A stretch of DNA of 64,000 bases, from positions 26,467,209 through 26,531,208 of the forward strand of contig NC_134510.1 of NCBI RefSeq assembly GCF_027942865.1, in the 5' to 3' direction. The translations under genes were made by a program, and so were the position numbers. The first letter of the stretch is position 1. Each line of letters begins with the position of its first letter. Below are positions 26,301 to 40,200 of the stretch, piece after piece. The notes below the pieces were generated by a model. It made no database searches. It saw nothing but the letters and a program-made list of their open reading frames with translations, and was not told the origin of the DNA. The stretch comes from Odontesthes bonariensis. Lineage: Eukaryota; Chordata; Actinopteri; Atheriniformes; Atherinopsidae.

Positions 26301-29300
26301 TTGTCATGACGATCACTCTTGTTTTCTCCTGCCACACCATCTGCCAGAAATCATTGACGGTCGTCAGCAGGCATCCCTGAGTGGCGATGTAAACTTTCCT
26401 ATCTTCAGACTCCCTCAGTTTGTTCTGCAAACACAGGAGATGTAGGAATTGGTACACTAATGTTGAACATGGCCATCCTGGTAGTTTTCTATCAGGTCTG
26501 ATGTCATATTGTGCTGCTGCTGTGACTTTGAGGACTTACTTTGACATAGTTGCCGTTGATGTAATCTGAGCCGACAACATTGGGATCAGCTTCTTCCAGG
26601 ATGACTCTGGTGTCATTGACTTGTGAGGGAAACAAGTAGAGGAAGTGAAGAAATGGTGGGAAAGATTGTGGATATTTGGTCACAAAATTTATTTAGAGAA
26701 TAATAAAAAAAAAAAAAGAGGACGAAAAGGAGAAACTCACAGGGAAGAATGTTCTTGTATCTATTTTTGCTCTTATTTTCTGGTCTTTGGCCTTCCTCTC
26801 TGCTCTTTTTCACCTTCGCCTCCAACTTTTGAAGAGTCTGTGACAGATACAAAGAAATTACTGTATTTTACAATTTCTTACATACAGGGAACAATATTTT
26901 ACATCTTCACTGGGCCAATACCAAGAAAACTTAACTACTAGAGGTCAGACCAACAGAGCTAAGACCATACTTTTTATGAAATAATCATAGGTGGAAAGTA
27001 CTTCACTTCAGTATTTATGTTTTATGCAACTTTATATGTTCACTTGTCCACATTTCAGCATGAAACATTGTATTTTCTGTTCTATTACATAAATGTAACC
27101 ACATTAGTTACTAGTTACTTATCAAAAACAGTTTTAAAAAGGGATATCATAATATGCTTTTGAAATTCAACAAACTGCTTAGGATTAATACAGCGTTTGT
27201 TTGATTTTCTTTTCTCGAACTAAACATGACTTTCCTTATAAATGTCTCGTGATTTCATTTAAACAAATGCTCAAACGATTCCATAGCTCACTAAAAATCA
27301 AAGAGAGGATGTCCAAAAGCAGATTTGTGAAACACAGCTTTGTCTTTTTTTCTTGTAATCTCATGACCCGTCAGATTTATCCATTGACCCCGTTCATAAA
27401 ACTGTACATTTACAGAAAAATGGGTCAAAGAGGAACAGGCTCCTTTGAGCACATTAATGCTGTGTGATAATCATCTATTGATGTCGTGTATAGTAACATA
27501 TCTGATGGACAACCCCAGGACATTACTACTAATACTTAAAATAAAGAAAAAAGCAGCATTTTTCATGCAGAAGTGAAAAGTGTTAAATTCCTGTATTTTT
27601 ACTGATGAAAATCAATCTGAATAGCTCATCTACCACCTCAGTCAAGCAACATTGGATTTATGGACAATGTTGAGAAAAAAAATATTTGATTCCAGCTTCC
27701 CAGTTTTGAGTATATATGACTTCTCTTACGTCACTTATATCATCATCATAAACATCTTTTGGTTTTGTGAAGTTTGCTGGTCAGAACAAGCAGTTTGAAG
27801 TTGTAACAATGGGCTCATTTTCCAAAAACGATTGTGAATGAGCAAAGAAAAACTCTGATAAATTAGGAATGGAGAAAAAAAATCTTTCATGGAAGCCCAA
27901 TTGTATTATATCTAATGAAGTTATTCACTTCTTTTTTATTCTAAATCAAAAGAACTTGTAATATTGATACTGATGACTCAGTGTCTATGAGTAGTGACCG
28001 TAATGTAATGTAGTTGACAGTTCCCCCACCACAAGATGGTAGCATTCCTTCCTCTACGCTAGTTAGTGCAGCATACTAATGAAGCAAGAGGAAAAAGGCC
28101 GATGGACATTTCTGTCTTTGAACAAGTTGACTGATGTTCAATTTACATTTGCCTACTTCGGGACAACCCAGTAATTGTTTCACCACAACTTGGAGTGAAA
28201 TGGTGATGTAAATATGACCGAGGCGGAGTTCAATCTTACATCAAATTCTTCCCAGAAGCCAGCCTTGCAGCTCTTCTCCCCCTCGCCTTCCTTTTGCTGC
28301 TCTGCAGTCTGGTCCAGCTGCTTCACTCTGCAGTCGATATCTGCTGCGATCACTCTGGTGGAGTAATATGGCTGCCGGGACGGACAGGCACGGAGAGGCC
28401 GGAAAATTTCACAACAGAGATGACAGAAAAGCCAGTGAGGACGCAACACAACTTCATAAAGACATTAAGGCATTCATATGAGTCATATTTCCTATCTGTG
28501 GGCTGCGTTGTTCATTTCTTTAAATCAATTTGAAAAGTTTAGTCTCTTTTTTTTTTTTCAAAGAACCCCGACAGTCACTTTGTTGAGGTAGTAGTGAGAA
28601 ACATGTTGTGGTGTGCTTAACAATTTTATATGTTTTATCAACTTCATCCGTATGCCCAGTTCACCTGTTTGAGATGAATCCAGTGTCCAGAGAGCTCCTC
28701 GATGCCTTTGCGTTTGTAGAACTCCACTAAATCTGTCAGTGTGTCGAACATATCTGTTCCTCCCACCGTATACCTGTCATTCTGGGCAAACACAGAGGCA
28801 TACATGTCGTGCTTTACACAAACAGATTGTGTCAGATTTTGTGGTAAAAAATAAACCATGAAGCTACAAGCAACACTCTGAAGGAGTGAAAAGTCACACA
28901 TTAGATGGAATGATCAGCAATCATGCATAATTCGAAAAAAGGAATGAGCCTCTTTGTAAGGAAGTGACACAAACAGAATGTCAATTCACCAAAATAGAAA
29001 CAAACTGCTCTGGAGCTCAAAAGTACAAAACAGCCAATGCTTAAAACTCATCAAAGTGGCCGTAAAGCTGATTTCCTCAGCAAGAACACACACCAATGTA
29101 GTCACACTCCTCTGAAACAAACTTGGTGGATTAGAGCACATTGAGGCCAGAAACTCACCTAATCTCAACTGCGTGCGAATAAAAAGGCCTTTGTGACCCT
29201 TTCGGTAATCGCACGTAAATCTTTTACACCCCAACAGGGTGGAGAAACAATGCCTCCCATTTAAATAAGGACTGAATGGTGTTTTCAGTGAGGCCAACCA

Positions 29301-32300
29301 CAGCAAAGAATAAAGGGCAGAGGCCCTGATGATGACAGACCAACCGACAACGTGAGAAAACGCAGTTCATGAAAATGAGCTGTGACCTGTTTTTGTGAGC
29401 AGCGTTAGCAGCTGATTTTTTATAATTAAAGATATATATGCATTTGCTGCATACACAAGAGAAACTATTGCAGAACCTCTGAAAGTTGAAAAATGAGCAA
29501 CAGCCTGTTGTTGCAGGGAAATGGGAGTTTATTTCAAAGTGCACTGCACAACTCTAGGAATATTCCTCACTATCTTTGTGTGATGTGAATCGGTCTCAGG
29601 GTCTGCTTTTTCTGTATATTCCCAGCAAAAGAAAAATGTGTGTTTATATATGTGTATATATACATATATATACACATCTTGCACACCACACATGTTAAGG
29701 ATCGGCACCAACCTGGCACATAACCTTGATGTGAGAGACCCTCTTTCCACCAGTTTTGCTCATTTCATCGGTCAGAACGGAGAGGACAAAGTCTCCGGGT
29801 TTGGACAGTGACTCTCTGACCAGAAAGGTCCCCGGCTCGTCCCGTGCAGTGAGCATCTTCTCTGCATTTGAGCCGGACAGATGACCATGGTACCACCTGA
29901 GACACAGACAAAAAAGTTCTATAGTGACTATTTTTAAACATGTTCTGAGCTAAACAGGGTTTGTTTGTGGTTATGCAACCTGCAAAAAAAACACAGATAA
30001 GCATACAGCGTCTTTTGTCTCCAGCAGGTTTTTTACTTGCAAATGCATTCTGCAAGAGGACATCATGATGTTTATGCATGTGGCACCTGAAAAACAAATA
30101 AACTGATCATTTTTCCTCCTACAGACTGTGAGAGCAGTGAACCGTTGAGGCTGTGACTGTAGAGTGAAAGACGGCCATGAGTGCATTCAAGGCTGAGCAG
30201 CTGTCAGAAACAGAGTGATGTGGTTTACTGGACTGTTGAACACAGTGAAATCCACAACTTTTTATAGCATTAGATGAAGAGATAAAAGCAGCTATAGAGC
30301 ATGTGGAGATATAGTTATACACAGTTATTCCTGTCCAGCACTGTACACTGTGTGTTAGTGTGCGTGTTTCTGGTGTGTGTGTGTGTGTGTGTGTGTTTGA
30401 TTGCACGCTCAGTCAGGTTGAGTGTAACTTAATTTTAGGCCCAGTTCTCGATTTCTTCTTCTAAACTTCCTGTGTTGTGGTCGGAAAATTTCTGATGACA
30501 GATTTCGTGGCTGAACAGGACAAAGTATTTATAGCCTACCCCCTTTCGATTTGTAACAGCTACCAATGCCCCTCCCTTACCTTCCCCGTACATCACGCCA
30601 TGCCTACCATCCTTATGAACTCTGAGCATGCTTTTTAAGGGTTCTTTGATTTACTTCATTGTCCAAAAATTAAGTAAGACTCCACCTAATGGATTGTATT
30701 TCCAGCAGGTTGCAAGAAGATCCTTCAGCACAGAAACGGTGTCGTGTGTGCGGTTTAGCAGAAGCTAAAGACTGTCCAACACTGAGCAGTGACTGATCCA
30801 GACTGGACAGTTGGTGGAGAAGTTTGATTATGCATGAATGTGTAGGCAAATTAATTAGAATGCATTATTTCTGAGAACTGACATCAAATCTAGTTTACCA
30901 CAAGGTGAACCTACTGAGGTCCGTGGAATCATGCTGTGCTGAGACAGTTTAGGTTAGATGAGGAAGATAGTGAGTGAGCAAGAACATGATGAAGTGTGCA
31001 ATAGAGGAAGACAAGCAGGGTCTGGCCATTGCTTTCAAAAGTGTCAAAACTTAAAGTTTCCAACCGCAGCAACAAAAGGGAAGTTAGACAACTGACACAG
31101 AGAGATAGAAGGACGAGGGGGGTTAGAGGGTAGAGCTTCCAGCTTCAGTGAAGAGCTGTCACATACACTCAGTAAAACGTAGTGTCCCCTTTGACTCATA
31201 GGAGGGTTATTGCTTAAGTTTATCTGTACTAGTTGGACATTAACTTAGTTTAAGCAGCCTACTGCTGCTCAGTGTTTCCAGCTCAGAGGAAAACTCTATC
31301 AGTTATCTACCACCTCCAGCAGAAAGTTCTCTAAATTCAAAAGTACAAGGTGGGTAGATTTGAAAAAAACTAACAAAAAGAAAATTAATATTAACCCCCA
31401 TTTACGACAAACAGCAAATAGATTGCAATGTTTATCTGATCTTCAGCTGCATCAGGGCGGGATTCTTTGAGGTGAATGCAGACAAACTATCTGTGTCATC
31501 AAGTATCTATATTAGATAACCACACACTTGAGTGTTAGAACATCTACCAGTAAGAATGAAATAACAGATGCGATACCAAAACTGGATAATGTACAAATGT
31601 TGAATTAAAAAATATATGTTTCGGTAGAAATAATAATTAAAGTTTTCATTGTGAGGAATTATTGCTAGGAGGGTGCCTGGCTCCCATTTTTATGAACTCA
31701 AATAGAATTTCATCTTGAATAAAAGCCCAGATGCTAAGTTCTTTATGCAAATAACAGAACAATTCTATTCAGCTCTATGTACAAAAACAACAAGTTTCCA
31801 TTTCAGAGCTGTGAGAGTTTCTCCTTATGCAATCATTTTTATCAGCTTATCTCAAGCGAACTATAAGGTGTCTCAAACCTAATTTGTTTTTGTAAAAACA
31901 GCTTCCTAGCTCTAGTCAATCACAGTGATTTTACTAAATGTTCTGCCTACTTTGAGTGCAATGGCAAAGACTGTGAAACCACTTGAGTGATTGTGAAGCG
32001 ATGTGATAGATAACTGATGAGGAAAAATATCTCTTTACCTGCTCAAACGATGTCTAAAAATGGTTTGCTTGTGTAATTGAAGGCTGAGATAGTTCAATCT
32101 AATCTTAAATGTCAAATTATAGTAATTTTAATGCATTGTAATAGTTTCATAAACAATATTTCCCAGGGAAAAATTAGGCCTATGGATGACAATTACTGCA
32201 GAAAAAAAGAAATGAAGCTGGTACTTTGTAGCTTTCAAACAGCAGATGCTCTTCTATCATGGTTTTATAAAAGCAAGCCATCAAAAATACTTCAGCAGCA

Positions 32301-32585
32301 GAATAATAAAGTATTTCATGCTGTTTGAGCTTCTTGAGTCATTCTTTACCATTTGAAGAGTCAAAGCTGATTGTGTGGCATGTTTGAATTAGGGCACACT
32401 TGTTCTTTCTTTCTTTCTTTCTTTAATAATTTATCTGTTTATCTCTACTTTTGAGATGAAATAGCATCTGATCTAATTTTTTTATTGATATAAAGAGTGA
32501 CATGTTACGGAGTTTAACATATACTAATAAGACTAATATGATTTCAAAAGAAACTTAAATGACATGTTAATAAAAGAAACATACA

Positions 32586-32616
<31 letters not shown>

Positions 32617-35600
32617 GGTTCTGCATAGCTATGGTTACAGATTCTCTCTCCACCTCTTTATGTTCCTCAGCTCAATTTAAAAAAAAAAAAAAAAAAAAAA
32701 GAGTGAAGAAACTCGATTAATTTGACTAATAGTCCACATAGCTAAACATAGGGCATTAATATTGTTACAGGAATTTCTTTTGGCCACAATAAATGTATAA
32801 TTTCAATCTGATATTGTGTCTAGTCCTACAGTGAAATAAATATTCCTTTTATCTTCATGTAAAAGTAGCTGCCTTTTCTAGCGTTTGTTAATGATTTCTC
32901 CATTTCTTTTTATCCATTTAGCATATTTTTGTCTATTTCCCATTTTCTCAGGAGCTGAGGAACAAGCCATTCTTACAGCTATTCAATGCAGGTACACGTT
33001 AAAATGAATTTTAGCTATCTAAAGCAACTTGAATCCTAATCATTTACTGCAGTTCAAGTAAACGCTGTATTATGGATTTTTACACCGCTACACTTTGGCC
33101 TTTGAAGAGAACTTTAAATCAACCAGACAACATCACTGTTGCATCTGTAGTCTGCGGCCCGTGTAATTGATCAGTGGTTGTGCTCTAAAAAAAACGAAAG
33201 TTCGAAAGTTAAGTGTAAAAATCAACAATATAGATTGAACCTTGAGTTTTGAGTCACTTAAAATGGCGAAAATGTACTTCTCCTCTGTCCCCGGTTTGAG
33301 TAACTGTGAGCTTGGCTCGCCCGTCAGGATTTGTTTCCAATCCTGTCTACTGCAGTTAGGACACCTGACTGCTAACATGCAATCGGTCTTTCCTTTTAGG
33401 ACGTGGACTTTTGACAATTTTGTGCCATAACCACAAGTTTGGGGCCAAATGTGCAGCTTGAATGTTTGAAGAAACCTGAAACCTGCAGAGCGCATACAGT
33501 GACAGGTTTTCTGTGAAGTACTGCAGGATCATCTTTTGTCCAGCTCTTCAACTATAGAAACAAATACCTGCTTGATCACGGATTTCAGATTTTCATGCAA
33601 AGGAAGACGGAAGGACATGTTGCACACACATTCATATTTTAGATGGGGGCTTTTTTTTTTTATATGTACACAAAAATATCTCTGAGGAGGATTTTAAATA
33701 ATCACTTGAATTACATGAATACATCCATGTGGAGCACTGAGGAAAAAAAGCGTGTATTCTTGCACATTTGAGTAACATGCAGGCTTTTTTCAGTAAAGTA
33801 CTTAAGTAAATGCTTTGCGACTTCCCACCTCTGATAATGTCAACACTTCTCACTTTTAATCCGAAACCTGTAGCAGTTTGGCAGCTGTAGGTATGAAGCC
33901 TCAACAGCTCAAAAGACTTGGGCGTATTTTCTTTTACTCATACTGTGAAACAGAGATGCTGCTATACCTAAACTGCTTCAAAGTGACCTTTACCACAGAG
34001 GAAAAGATTAAAGTAAATTAAATAACAACTACCAAAATATAACTTGTTAGAGGAAATGTAGCAGGTCATAAATAGATTAATCTGGCCTAACCACCTAACC
34101 CCAGTGTGAATGTGCAGGCCCCACAGAAAGGGCTAAACATTACCCTGCTGAAAGGCCGGCCTGTGAATATGGAGAAGTGTCATTAGAGAACACACACCTT
34201 TCCTTGGTGGGGTCGGAGCTATTTAGGGGATATATGAGCTTGATGATGGTGCCGTCTTTATCTTGAAGGATGCCACTCTCCGTCGTGTAGTACTCCACCA
34301 GCTCAGACAGGGTGGCAAACTTCTCTCCTCCGTAGAGGTCATAGTAGTCTCCTGTGTTTTGGATGCGGATGTGGGTCACCAACTCACCCACCCTGGCGGA
34401 GAAAAAAAAGTCAAGACGTGACAACAGGGTTAGGCTTTTTCCTGACATGAAATATACTGACGAGGTATGAAAGCTTTAATAGCACGATAGAAGAAAGTAA
34501 CAATATGTACGTATGAATAGATAATCGAAGCCTTTTGAGTATGGGCCATAAGTGTTTACTTGGTGCATATATTTGTCCGTGACGTGTGAATTCAGCATTT
34601 TTCACCTCGGCCTTCTTTGGAGGCCAAGTTTAAAAAGAGCAAAGAAGAAGACCATAGACCAGGTTAAAAAAAAAGCAAAAACAGATAAAATCACATTCTT
34701 TCCTGTGAGCTTGTTTTTTATCTTTTTGTTACTATTTTTCTTTAAATAAGTTACACATACTAGTGCTTACTGTGACAGTTAGCACTGTCTAAGGAGTATT
34801 TTTATTATTAGCTGCCTCAGTAATAAAGGTTTTTTTATTCTTTTTCTTATTTGATTTTCTTGTACGCATCATTTGTGGAAACCTTTCTTAAGAGGAATCA
34901 CTTAAAAAATCTCTTTTAACTTTAGGGAATCACAGCCCATATTTGAGTTTGGGGTGCTGTGATGTGACAGTATCTTTTCTATTAAGCTGGAAGGCTTCAG
35001 TCAATCAGATATGTGCTTGTACACTATTCACACCGTCAGAGGGAACGCAGTTTTAAATTAACCATGCATACATAGCAGTTTTACACACGCACTTCCACAT
35101 ACAAACAGCAGGAACAACAGATCAGAACAACAAGCCTGCAATTAGTGAATGGCCCACTACCTCCTGCAGCAACTGCCAGACAAAGACAAGAAAGAGCTTT
35201 TGATTTCTACAATAACAACAAGAGGGCAGATAAAATATAAACTGCTACCGCTTGTTTTTGCATTTGATTCTAATATCTTATCTCTTAAAACTACAGATTC
35301 CCCCGCTGTCAGCCATCGTATTTCAGATCACTTCCCTTCAAGCATTCTGGATTCTGAAACTGGCCCACATGGCTGCTGCCTTTCTACAACATTTATGACC
35401 TGCTTATTAGAAAAGGCCTCTTATTAACTGATGTAGTAACTACACAACAACAAATATATAACAAAAATATATAACATAGGTGAATCAGTGTACGTGCAGA
35501 GCATTAAATGAGAATTTTATACCCCTTAGATGAATAGGCTGCGGCACTGAAGGAATAAAACTTGATCTTAAAATCAATTACGCCTCATTACAACATCAGT

Positions 35601-37274
35601 TGAGCCAAAGAGCAAAGGTCTCAGGATGTTAAATCGGCAGCTATCAGATTGATCTGTAGTTTAATCACTCAGTGATGCTGTACTTGTTGAGCTTTTGAAT
35701 TTCTGTCTTTTAAAAACATAAAACTAAATTTAGATCCAATCAAATGGAACAGCATTTTTTTTTCTAAGTATCATTTTGCGCATCACAATTCAAAGCTGTT
35801 TTTATCGTGTCCATCTAGTGCAGCAGAAAACTTTGTTTCCATCTACTCGGAGTAGTCACAAGTTCAGCACATCTCTTCAGTTTTGTAATAAACACTGACA
35901 TTTAAAGTCTGCAGAAGAATTTAGGAAGTTAATAAAAAAAAGCCTTTGTTGAGCCGAACCATCTATGTGGGCGTAGAAAGAGCAGCTTTGAGTTAAAGAA
36001 GAAGAATAAAAAAGAAGATATTCTCTGGTGCTTTAAAAAAGCTTCTATTATTACCTGACAGACAGCGAGAAATCGCCAACATTTTTCTTGCTGGGTCGAG
36101 CCAAAAAGCTGCCGTCAATGCCCCGTACCTTCAGGATGTCCTCGGCCTGCAGGCCTGTGATGTCTCTGTGGAACCACCTGCATCAGCACACATATATTAA
36201 AAATACACACAAAGTTAGTATAAATAGCATGGCTAGATTATCAACATAGACATTTAAATAGACTAACTTCCACACACGCACACTGAGATGTAAGAGCACA
36301 TATTCAGCTCAGAAACACTGCGAGTTGAGCATCACTTGACAGACAAACTATCATTCCACAAACAAATTCAGTTTTGGATCTGAAATAAAATTACCACGGA
36401 AGGAAAGGCAGATTTCATTAGTCTACAAGATGAACGCGAATGAAATGACACGTAAAATGTTTTTATGATCGGATCCATTCAGCTACTGCTGGTTGTGTTC
36501 AAACTGTGAAAAGTTTTTTTCACGTCTTCTCTTATTTGAGGCATTGGGTACCCTCTAACAAGAATCTCTCACTATTTTTTGATGTTTTTACACTGTAAAT
36601 GAATTAATCAGCACCCTCGCTGATACAGAATCGAATCATCATCACTCGGTTTCATACGGTTTTTATTCTTCATAAAATAAAGTGTGCAGCCTGTATTGTT
36701 TACACTGCTTATTCTGCAGCAGAGACTTTTGATTATAAACTACTGTAATTATGCATGCTGTGTTAACACCTCTATAAAACAATTTATCACTGATTCAATT
36801 AAGGCACAACGCCATCTTAGCAGAAATGCAGATGTTAGGCCGTACGCAACAAAAGCCCAAAAATCCCGAAAAGGTTTTCAGCAACACCATGAAGTCACTA
36901 AACGTAATGCACTAAAACTATTTAGTCAGTAGAACAAATGCCATCCAAGACTTTAAATCGTGGCGGTTCATGTCGAAAGGAGCCCGACACCGAAGAACTT
37001 GAATGTTAACAAACGAGGGTGCAGATGTCTTACTCAACTCCTGAACGTAAATGTAATTTATGACACATTTTCTTTTCTTGAACAGACACTGTTGAGCACA
37101 CAAGGCATCACAAATCACATGACAGAAGAACAGTCGACAGCTGGCGATAGACAGAGAAGGAGGAATGGAAACAGAGAAGTTGTCATTACGCCTTGCGCAC
37201 AACACAAAGAACTCCACCAGAGATGATAAATGGAGAATTGTAGTGTCCAGCAGAGGCTTGACTCACCGAACCAT
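20332..37274 (-). CDS. ptpn6: Protein tyrosine phosphatase non-receptor type 6 (SHP-1)
   Basis: Fifteen coding exons on the minus strand: 37274-37267, 36177-36055, 34392-34198, 29896-29713, 28781-28665, 28371-28240, 26837-26741, 26619-26540, 26424-26278, 25796-25665, 25569-25415, 23365-23298, 23189-23038, 22750-22686 and 20428-20332. Together they make 583 residues; human SHP-1 has about 595. The first exon holds only ATG-GTT-CG, completed as MVRWFHRD. The N-SH2 spans about residues 4-102 ([15 protein letters not shown]) and the C-SH2 about 110-215 ([16 protein letters not shown]). The phosphatase domain has a WPDHG loop (Asp about 422) and the [10 protein letters not shown] signature (Cys about 456, its codon ending exon 11). 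Tail tyrosines lie in TEYGNL (536) and DVYENL (558), before a basic end. SHP-1 is recruited by ITIMs and dampens receptor signalling in blood cells; at rest the N-SH2 blocks the active site. The exon 9 donor (gtcggt) is non-consensus but is the only one keeping the frame. Confidence 0.97.
20429..22685 (-). other. Last intron of ptpn6
   Basis: 2.26 kb between the exons carrying TEYGNL and DVYENL. It is AT-rich. I see no repeat family or gene in it. Confidence 0.5.
23366..25414 (-). other. ptpn6 intron 11, interrupted by a SINE
   Basis: 2.05 kb between the exon ending in the catalytic Cys codon and the exon beginning in its partner Ser. It contains the SINE at 23678-23971 and nothing else I can support. 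Confidence 0.5.
23678..23971 (+). mobile_element. tRNA-derived SINE, copy 2, with target-site duplication
   Basis: It starts GGGCTGCATGGTGGTAAGCA, has a B-box-like GGTTAGATTCC, shares AAAACATGCATGTTAGGTT with copy 1 at 7305-7638, and ends in a GGATGGATGGATGG tail. The 12 bases TGTCTCCACTTA occur directly before it (23666-23677) and directly after it (23972-23983). This is a perfect target-site duplication that fixes the element boundaries at 294 bp. It lies antisense to ptpn6. Confidence 0.85.
26838..28239 (-). other. ptpn6 intron 6, with a MITE-like repeat
   Basis: 1.4 kb between the exon ending GFWEEFD and the exon beginning TLQKLE. About half is occupied by the repeat-like stretch 26989-27638. 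Confidence 0.45.
26989..27638. repeat. Possible degenerate hAT-type MITE
   Basis: The left part (AGGTGGAAAGTACTTCACTT, then TTAGTTACTAGTTACTT) resembles a repeat common in teleosts that begins with a GGTGGAAAGTAC-like end. The right edge ends CATCTACCACCT, giving a short terminal inverted match (AGGTGG). No target-site duplication could be read, so the boundaries are tentative. Confidence 0.35.
29641..29678. repeat. Imperfect (TA/TG)n run
   Basis: Alternating TATATG, TATATA and CATATA units in ptpn6 intron 4, just past the donor side of the C-SH2 exon. Confidence 0.75.
30373..30397. repeat. (TG)n microsatellite
   Basis: About twelve TG units in ptpn6 intron 3. Confidence 0.9.
32405..32424. 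repeat. (TTTC)n microsatellite
   Basis: Five tetranucleotide units in ptpn6 intron 3. Confidence 0.85.
32589..32617. repeat. (AT)n microsatellite
   Basis: About fourteen AT units in ptpn6 intron 3, sixty bases before an A22 run at 32679-32700. Confidence 0.9.
33784..33843. repeat. Fragment of a dispersed repeat end
   Basis: The stretch GTAAAGTACTTAAGTAAATG followed closely by CCCACCTCTG resembles the terminal part of the same fish repeat type as 26989-27638. Only the end is recognisable. Confidence 0.35.
34393..36054 (-). other. ptpn6 intron 2
   Basis: 1.66 kb inside the N-SH2 coding region. An open frame at 35149-35427 on the plus strand has no similarity or splice context I recognise. 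I support no gene here. Confidence 0.45.
36178..37266 (-). other. ptpn6 intron 1
   Basis: 1.1 kb following the 8-base first coding segment. No exon or repeat is supported. Confidence 0.45.
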
Positions 37275-40200
37275 GTTGTCTCCTGTTTTTTTAATCTGGG
37301 ACCAAAGAGAAGACGACTGATCGGTGAAGAGTCACTTGTACCTGTGCCACATGTGCAGACTCAAAAGCATAAGTTTTTTTGGATCGCTCGTCTTGTGAAA
37401 GACAGAAAACAGTCTCTTCGTCACTACTTCCTCACTTTAAGCTTGCTTAAACTGCAGATAAGTCACTGTCATTATCATACATTTGCTCTTCGACACACTA
37501 AGTCAAACACAGACATCTTCCCATCTAATATCAAAACTATGATTTCTATCTCTCTACATCAAAGCACAAAAACAAAAACTACCATCAACCCGCACAACAT
37601 TTCTTTCTGACACTCTTCCCCTCCACTCATTCATCTTCCTACCGAGCCCCTCTTCGTCCCTGTACAAAAGCAGGTAAACACTTACTCTTCTCAGCTGCTC
37701 TTGAAAACAACTGACACTCAGCAGGATGTTCACCCTGTATTCGTTGGTCTCTCCTCCGTTTCGTCCTCTCTCTCGCTCTCCTCTTCCTTCCTTTTTACGT
37801 CTCCTTTCACAAAATAGTGAAAGCAAGACAGGAACAAAAATAGCTGACAGGCCGGAATTCCTCCAGCAGACAGAGATGTCGCCTCTGTTTTTTTTTGTTT
37901 TTTTAATGACGACCACAACAAAAACTCTTATCGGAGAGCAGGGAAGATTTCAACTCCATCACTTTGATGTCCCGTGCAGATCTGAACACAAACAGCAGCA
38001 GTGGTGGCTCAAGCGGCTCCATTCATTGGTGAATCACAAGAGACCAGCGATTCCATTGTGGTGACAGGAATAAAACATCCAAAACGTACACAGTCTGAGG
38101 TTTTTTTTGTCTTTGTGAGCAAGCCTCTAAATTGCCACGCAGAAAGTATTTGCAAAGCTTTTCCCCTCTGCCTGCCCACCTGTCTGCTACGCTTATCTGT
38201 TCTCTACTTCCAGGTGTGTACGAGTGCGTGCATGAAGCACACATCAGAGTCAAAGAGCACTTCCTCATTTGCTCGACCCCCCCCCCCTCTGCATTTGTGA
38301 ATCCGTGTGTGTGTGCTGGTTTCAGCTGGTAAAACATTTGCAACAGTGAGCTATTCTTATCAATATACTGCTGCCTAATACCCAAGCAATACTATCTGCA
38401 AACACGAGGAGCATTTAGATGCATTTAAGAGATATTTTCCCTCATAATGCCAGAAGAACACACAGACATCTGCACCATAACTATGGTTTAGCTTCACTGC
38501 AAACACAAGCCGCTCCACAAATTGTCTCAGACACACAAACAAAGAGCTGCAAGAGTTATATGCGCTTTCACATAAAGTCCTCTTGCAAAGCCAGTGAACA
38601 GCCAACTGTGATGATATTAGTGTGAAATCTAAAATGTTGGTTTAAGTCTGGCGGGAAACATTTAAGTAAAGCGGAGAAAACTACAACATACAGCACGCTG
38701 TAGCCTTATCCTGCCCCCTGCACACACACGCAGCCTGCAGGTGTCGTCGTGGTTAACGCCAGCTACTGCAGCTCTGCAGTTTGCATTACTTTCCTCACAC
38801 ATTGTCGTGTTTAGCAGTTAGAGCTGGTTTGACTTCTCTTCCCCTTTGACAAGGCAGAGCCTTACATCTCAGGCTGTGAGACAAATGCAAAAATTCGACA
38901 AACATACTGTTTGGGTCGTTTTTTTTTCTGTTGCTCTCACAGGTCACAGATTTGGTCAAAGTGCTTCACTGCATCAGTGTGATGCAATCCATTAAACTGT
39001 GACTGTTTACATTTTTATTGCATGTGCAGTTCTGTTTCTTTAGAAAATATTTAAGCTCTAAAATGTTCAGTGGCTGAAAGTAAATGAGTTCATTCACTCA
39101 ATCACTGTTCTTAAGTTGTTAAATATTTCTAATTCCTCCTATTTTACACTTTAAAAGAAATACTTTCAGCCCCACAAAATTGACTTAAAAAGCTTTAGTT
39201 ACTGTTACAGTGAATATTTTAAAGAATGGACAATTTAACACATACAGTCAGTCCTTCAACCTTACCAGACGCTTTAAAAAGTCAGTTTTCAGTTGTTTCA
39301 TTTGGTTATTCAGAGGCTCTGTTGTGAGGGTGGGAACATTATGAAGGCCGATGGGAAAATGATTTCAGCAATATAAATTTACTTTCTGGTGTTAGCTGAA
39401 ATTGTTGCTTGGAGGAGTCTGTCTGACCTTGTTGTGTTCAGATGTTTAGATGGCGTTTAGCTGCACTGATGTCATATAATGTATCGGATTGCAGCTGTGC
39501 TGGGGACACTGGGATGCTTTGTCTATTTCACACAAGGATATTCGTGGAATGCTTGCCTCGGTACATTAAGTTTGTGATCTGCCCATTCTTTGAAGCTTCC
39601 TGCCATGTTGAACATTTGTAGAATAAAGGAACTTAGACTAAGTGCTGGCTTACTGATTTATCACATATAACTAACAGGTCCACAGCTCTCATTTGTCATT
39701 GGCTGAGCCAAACGGCAGCAGTTGCTGAGGCTCAGTCCCTCCATATCCTGATTGGTTCAGAACAGAAAGGTTGAAGCGTAGCTTTATTTGTTACATCAGA
39801 TACTTTCTCCACCAGCATAGGATTTTCTTTTCTTTTGATCCCCCTTGGGGAAGGATAGAGGTGGATAAGATTTTACCGGAGGGGGCGTCCATATGATATA
39901 AGTACAACTTTCTAAATAAAGAATTCAAAACTTCTCTATCATTGAATAAGCCATACTGAAATTACAGATCATTCTGATTAAAAAGACACTAATGGCACAA
40001 CTACAGTCAGTCAGTCGCCCCAAACATTGCCCCAGGTGTTAAAGAGTTAATAACTCCACCAAATGCAAATTTTTTTTCCTCCGAGCTATTGCATTATTTC
40101 CTCTTGATGAATGATCAAATGATCGAACACCTCATCAAAAATAAAAGAATACAAAAACAATAATAAAAACATTTGTGAATGAGGGCTTTGTTTTTGCTGC

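Larger units (their letters stand above)
29897..34197 (-). other. ptpn6 intron 3, the largest in the gene
   Basis: 4.3 kb separating the N-SH2 and C-SH2 coding parts. It holds microsatellites at 30373-30397, 32405-32424 and 32589-32617, an A-run at 32679-32700, and a small dispersed-repeat end at 33784-33843. Short open frames here have no splice context or recognisable similarity. Confidence 0.5.

Noticed and set aside
32679..32700. A22 run as the tail of a processed pseudogene or retroposon
   Set aside because: No coding sequence, no target-site duplication and no element body could be recognised next to it.
35149..35427. 92-codon plus-strand frame in ptpn6 intron 2
   Set aside because: No similarity, no signal or domain, and opposite to the host gene with no supporting splice sites.
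37554..38385. Several overlapping open frames of 60-126 codons on both strands upstream of ptpn6
   Set aside because: They overlap each other in opposite frames, are of low complexity in parts (Glu/Arg-rich or Ser/Pro-rich) and show no domain, splice context or family resemblance.
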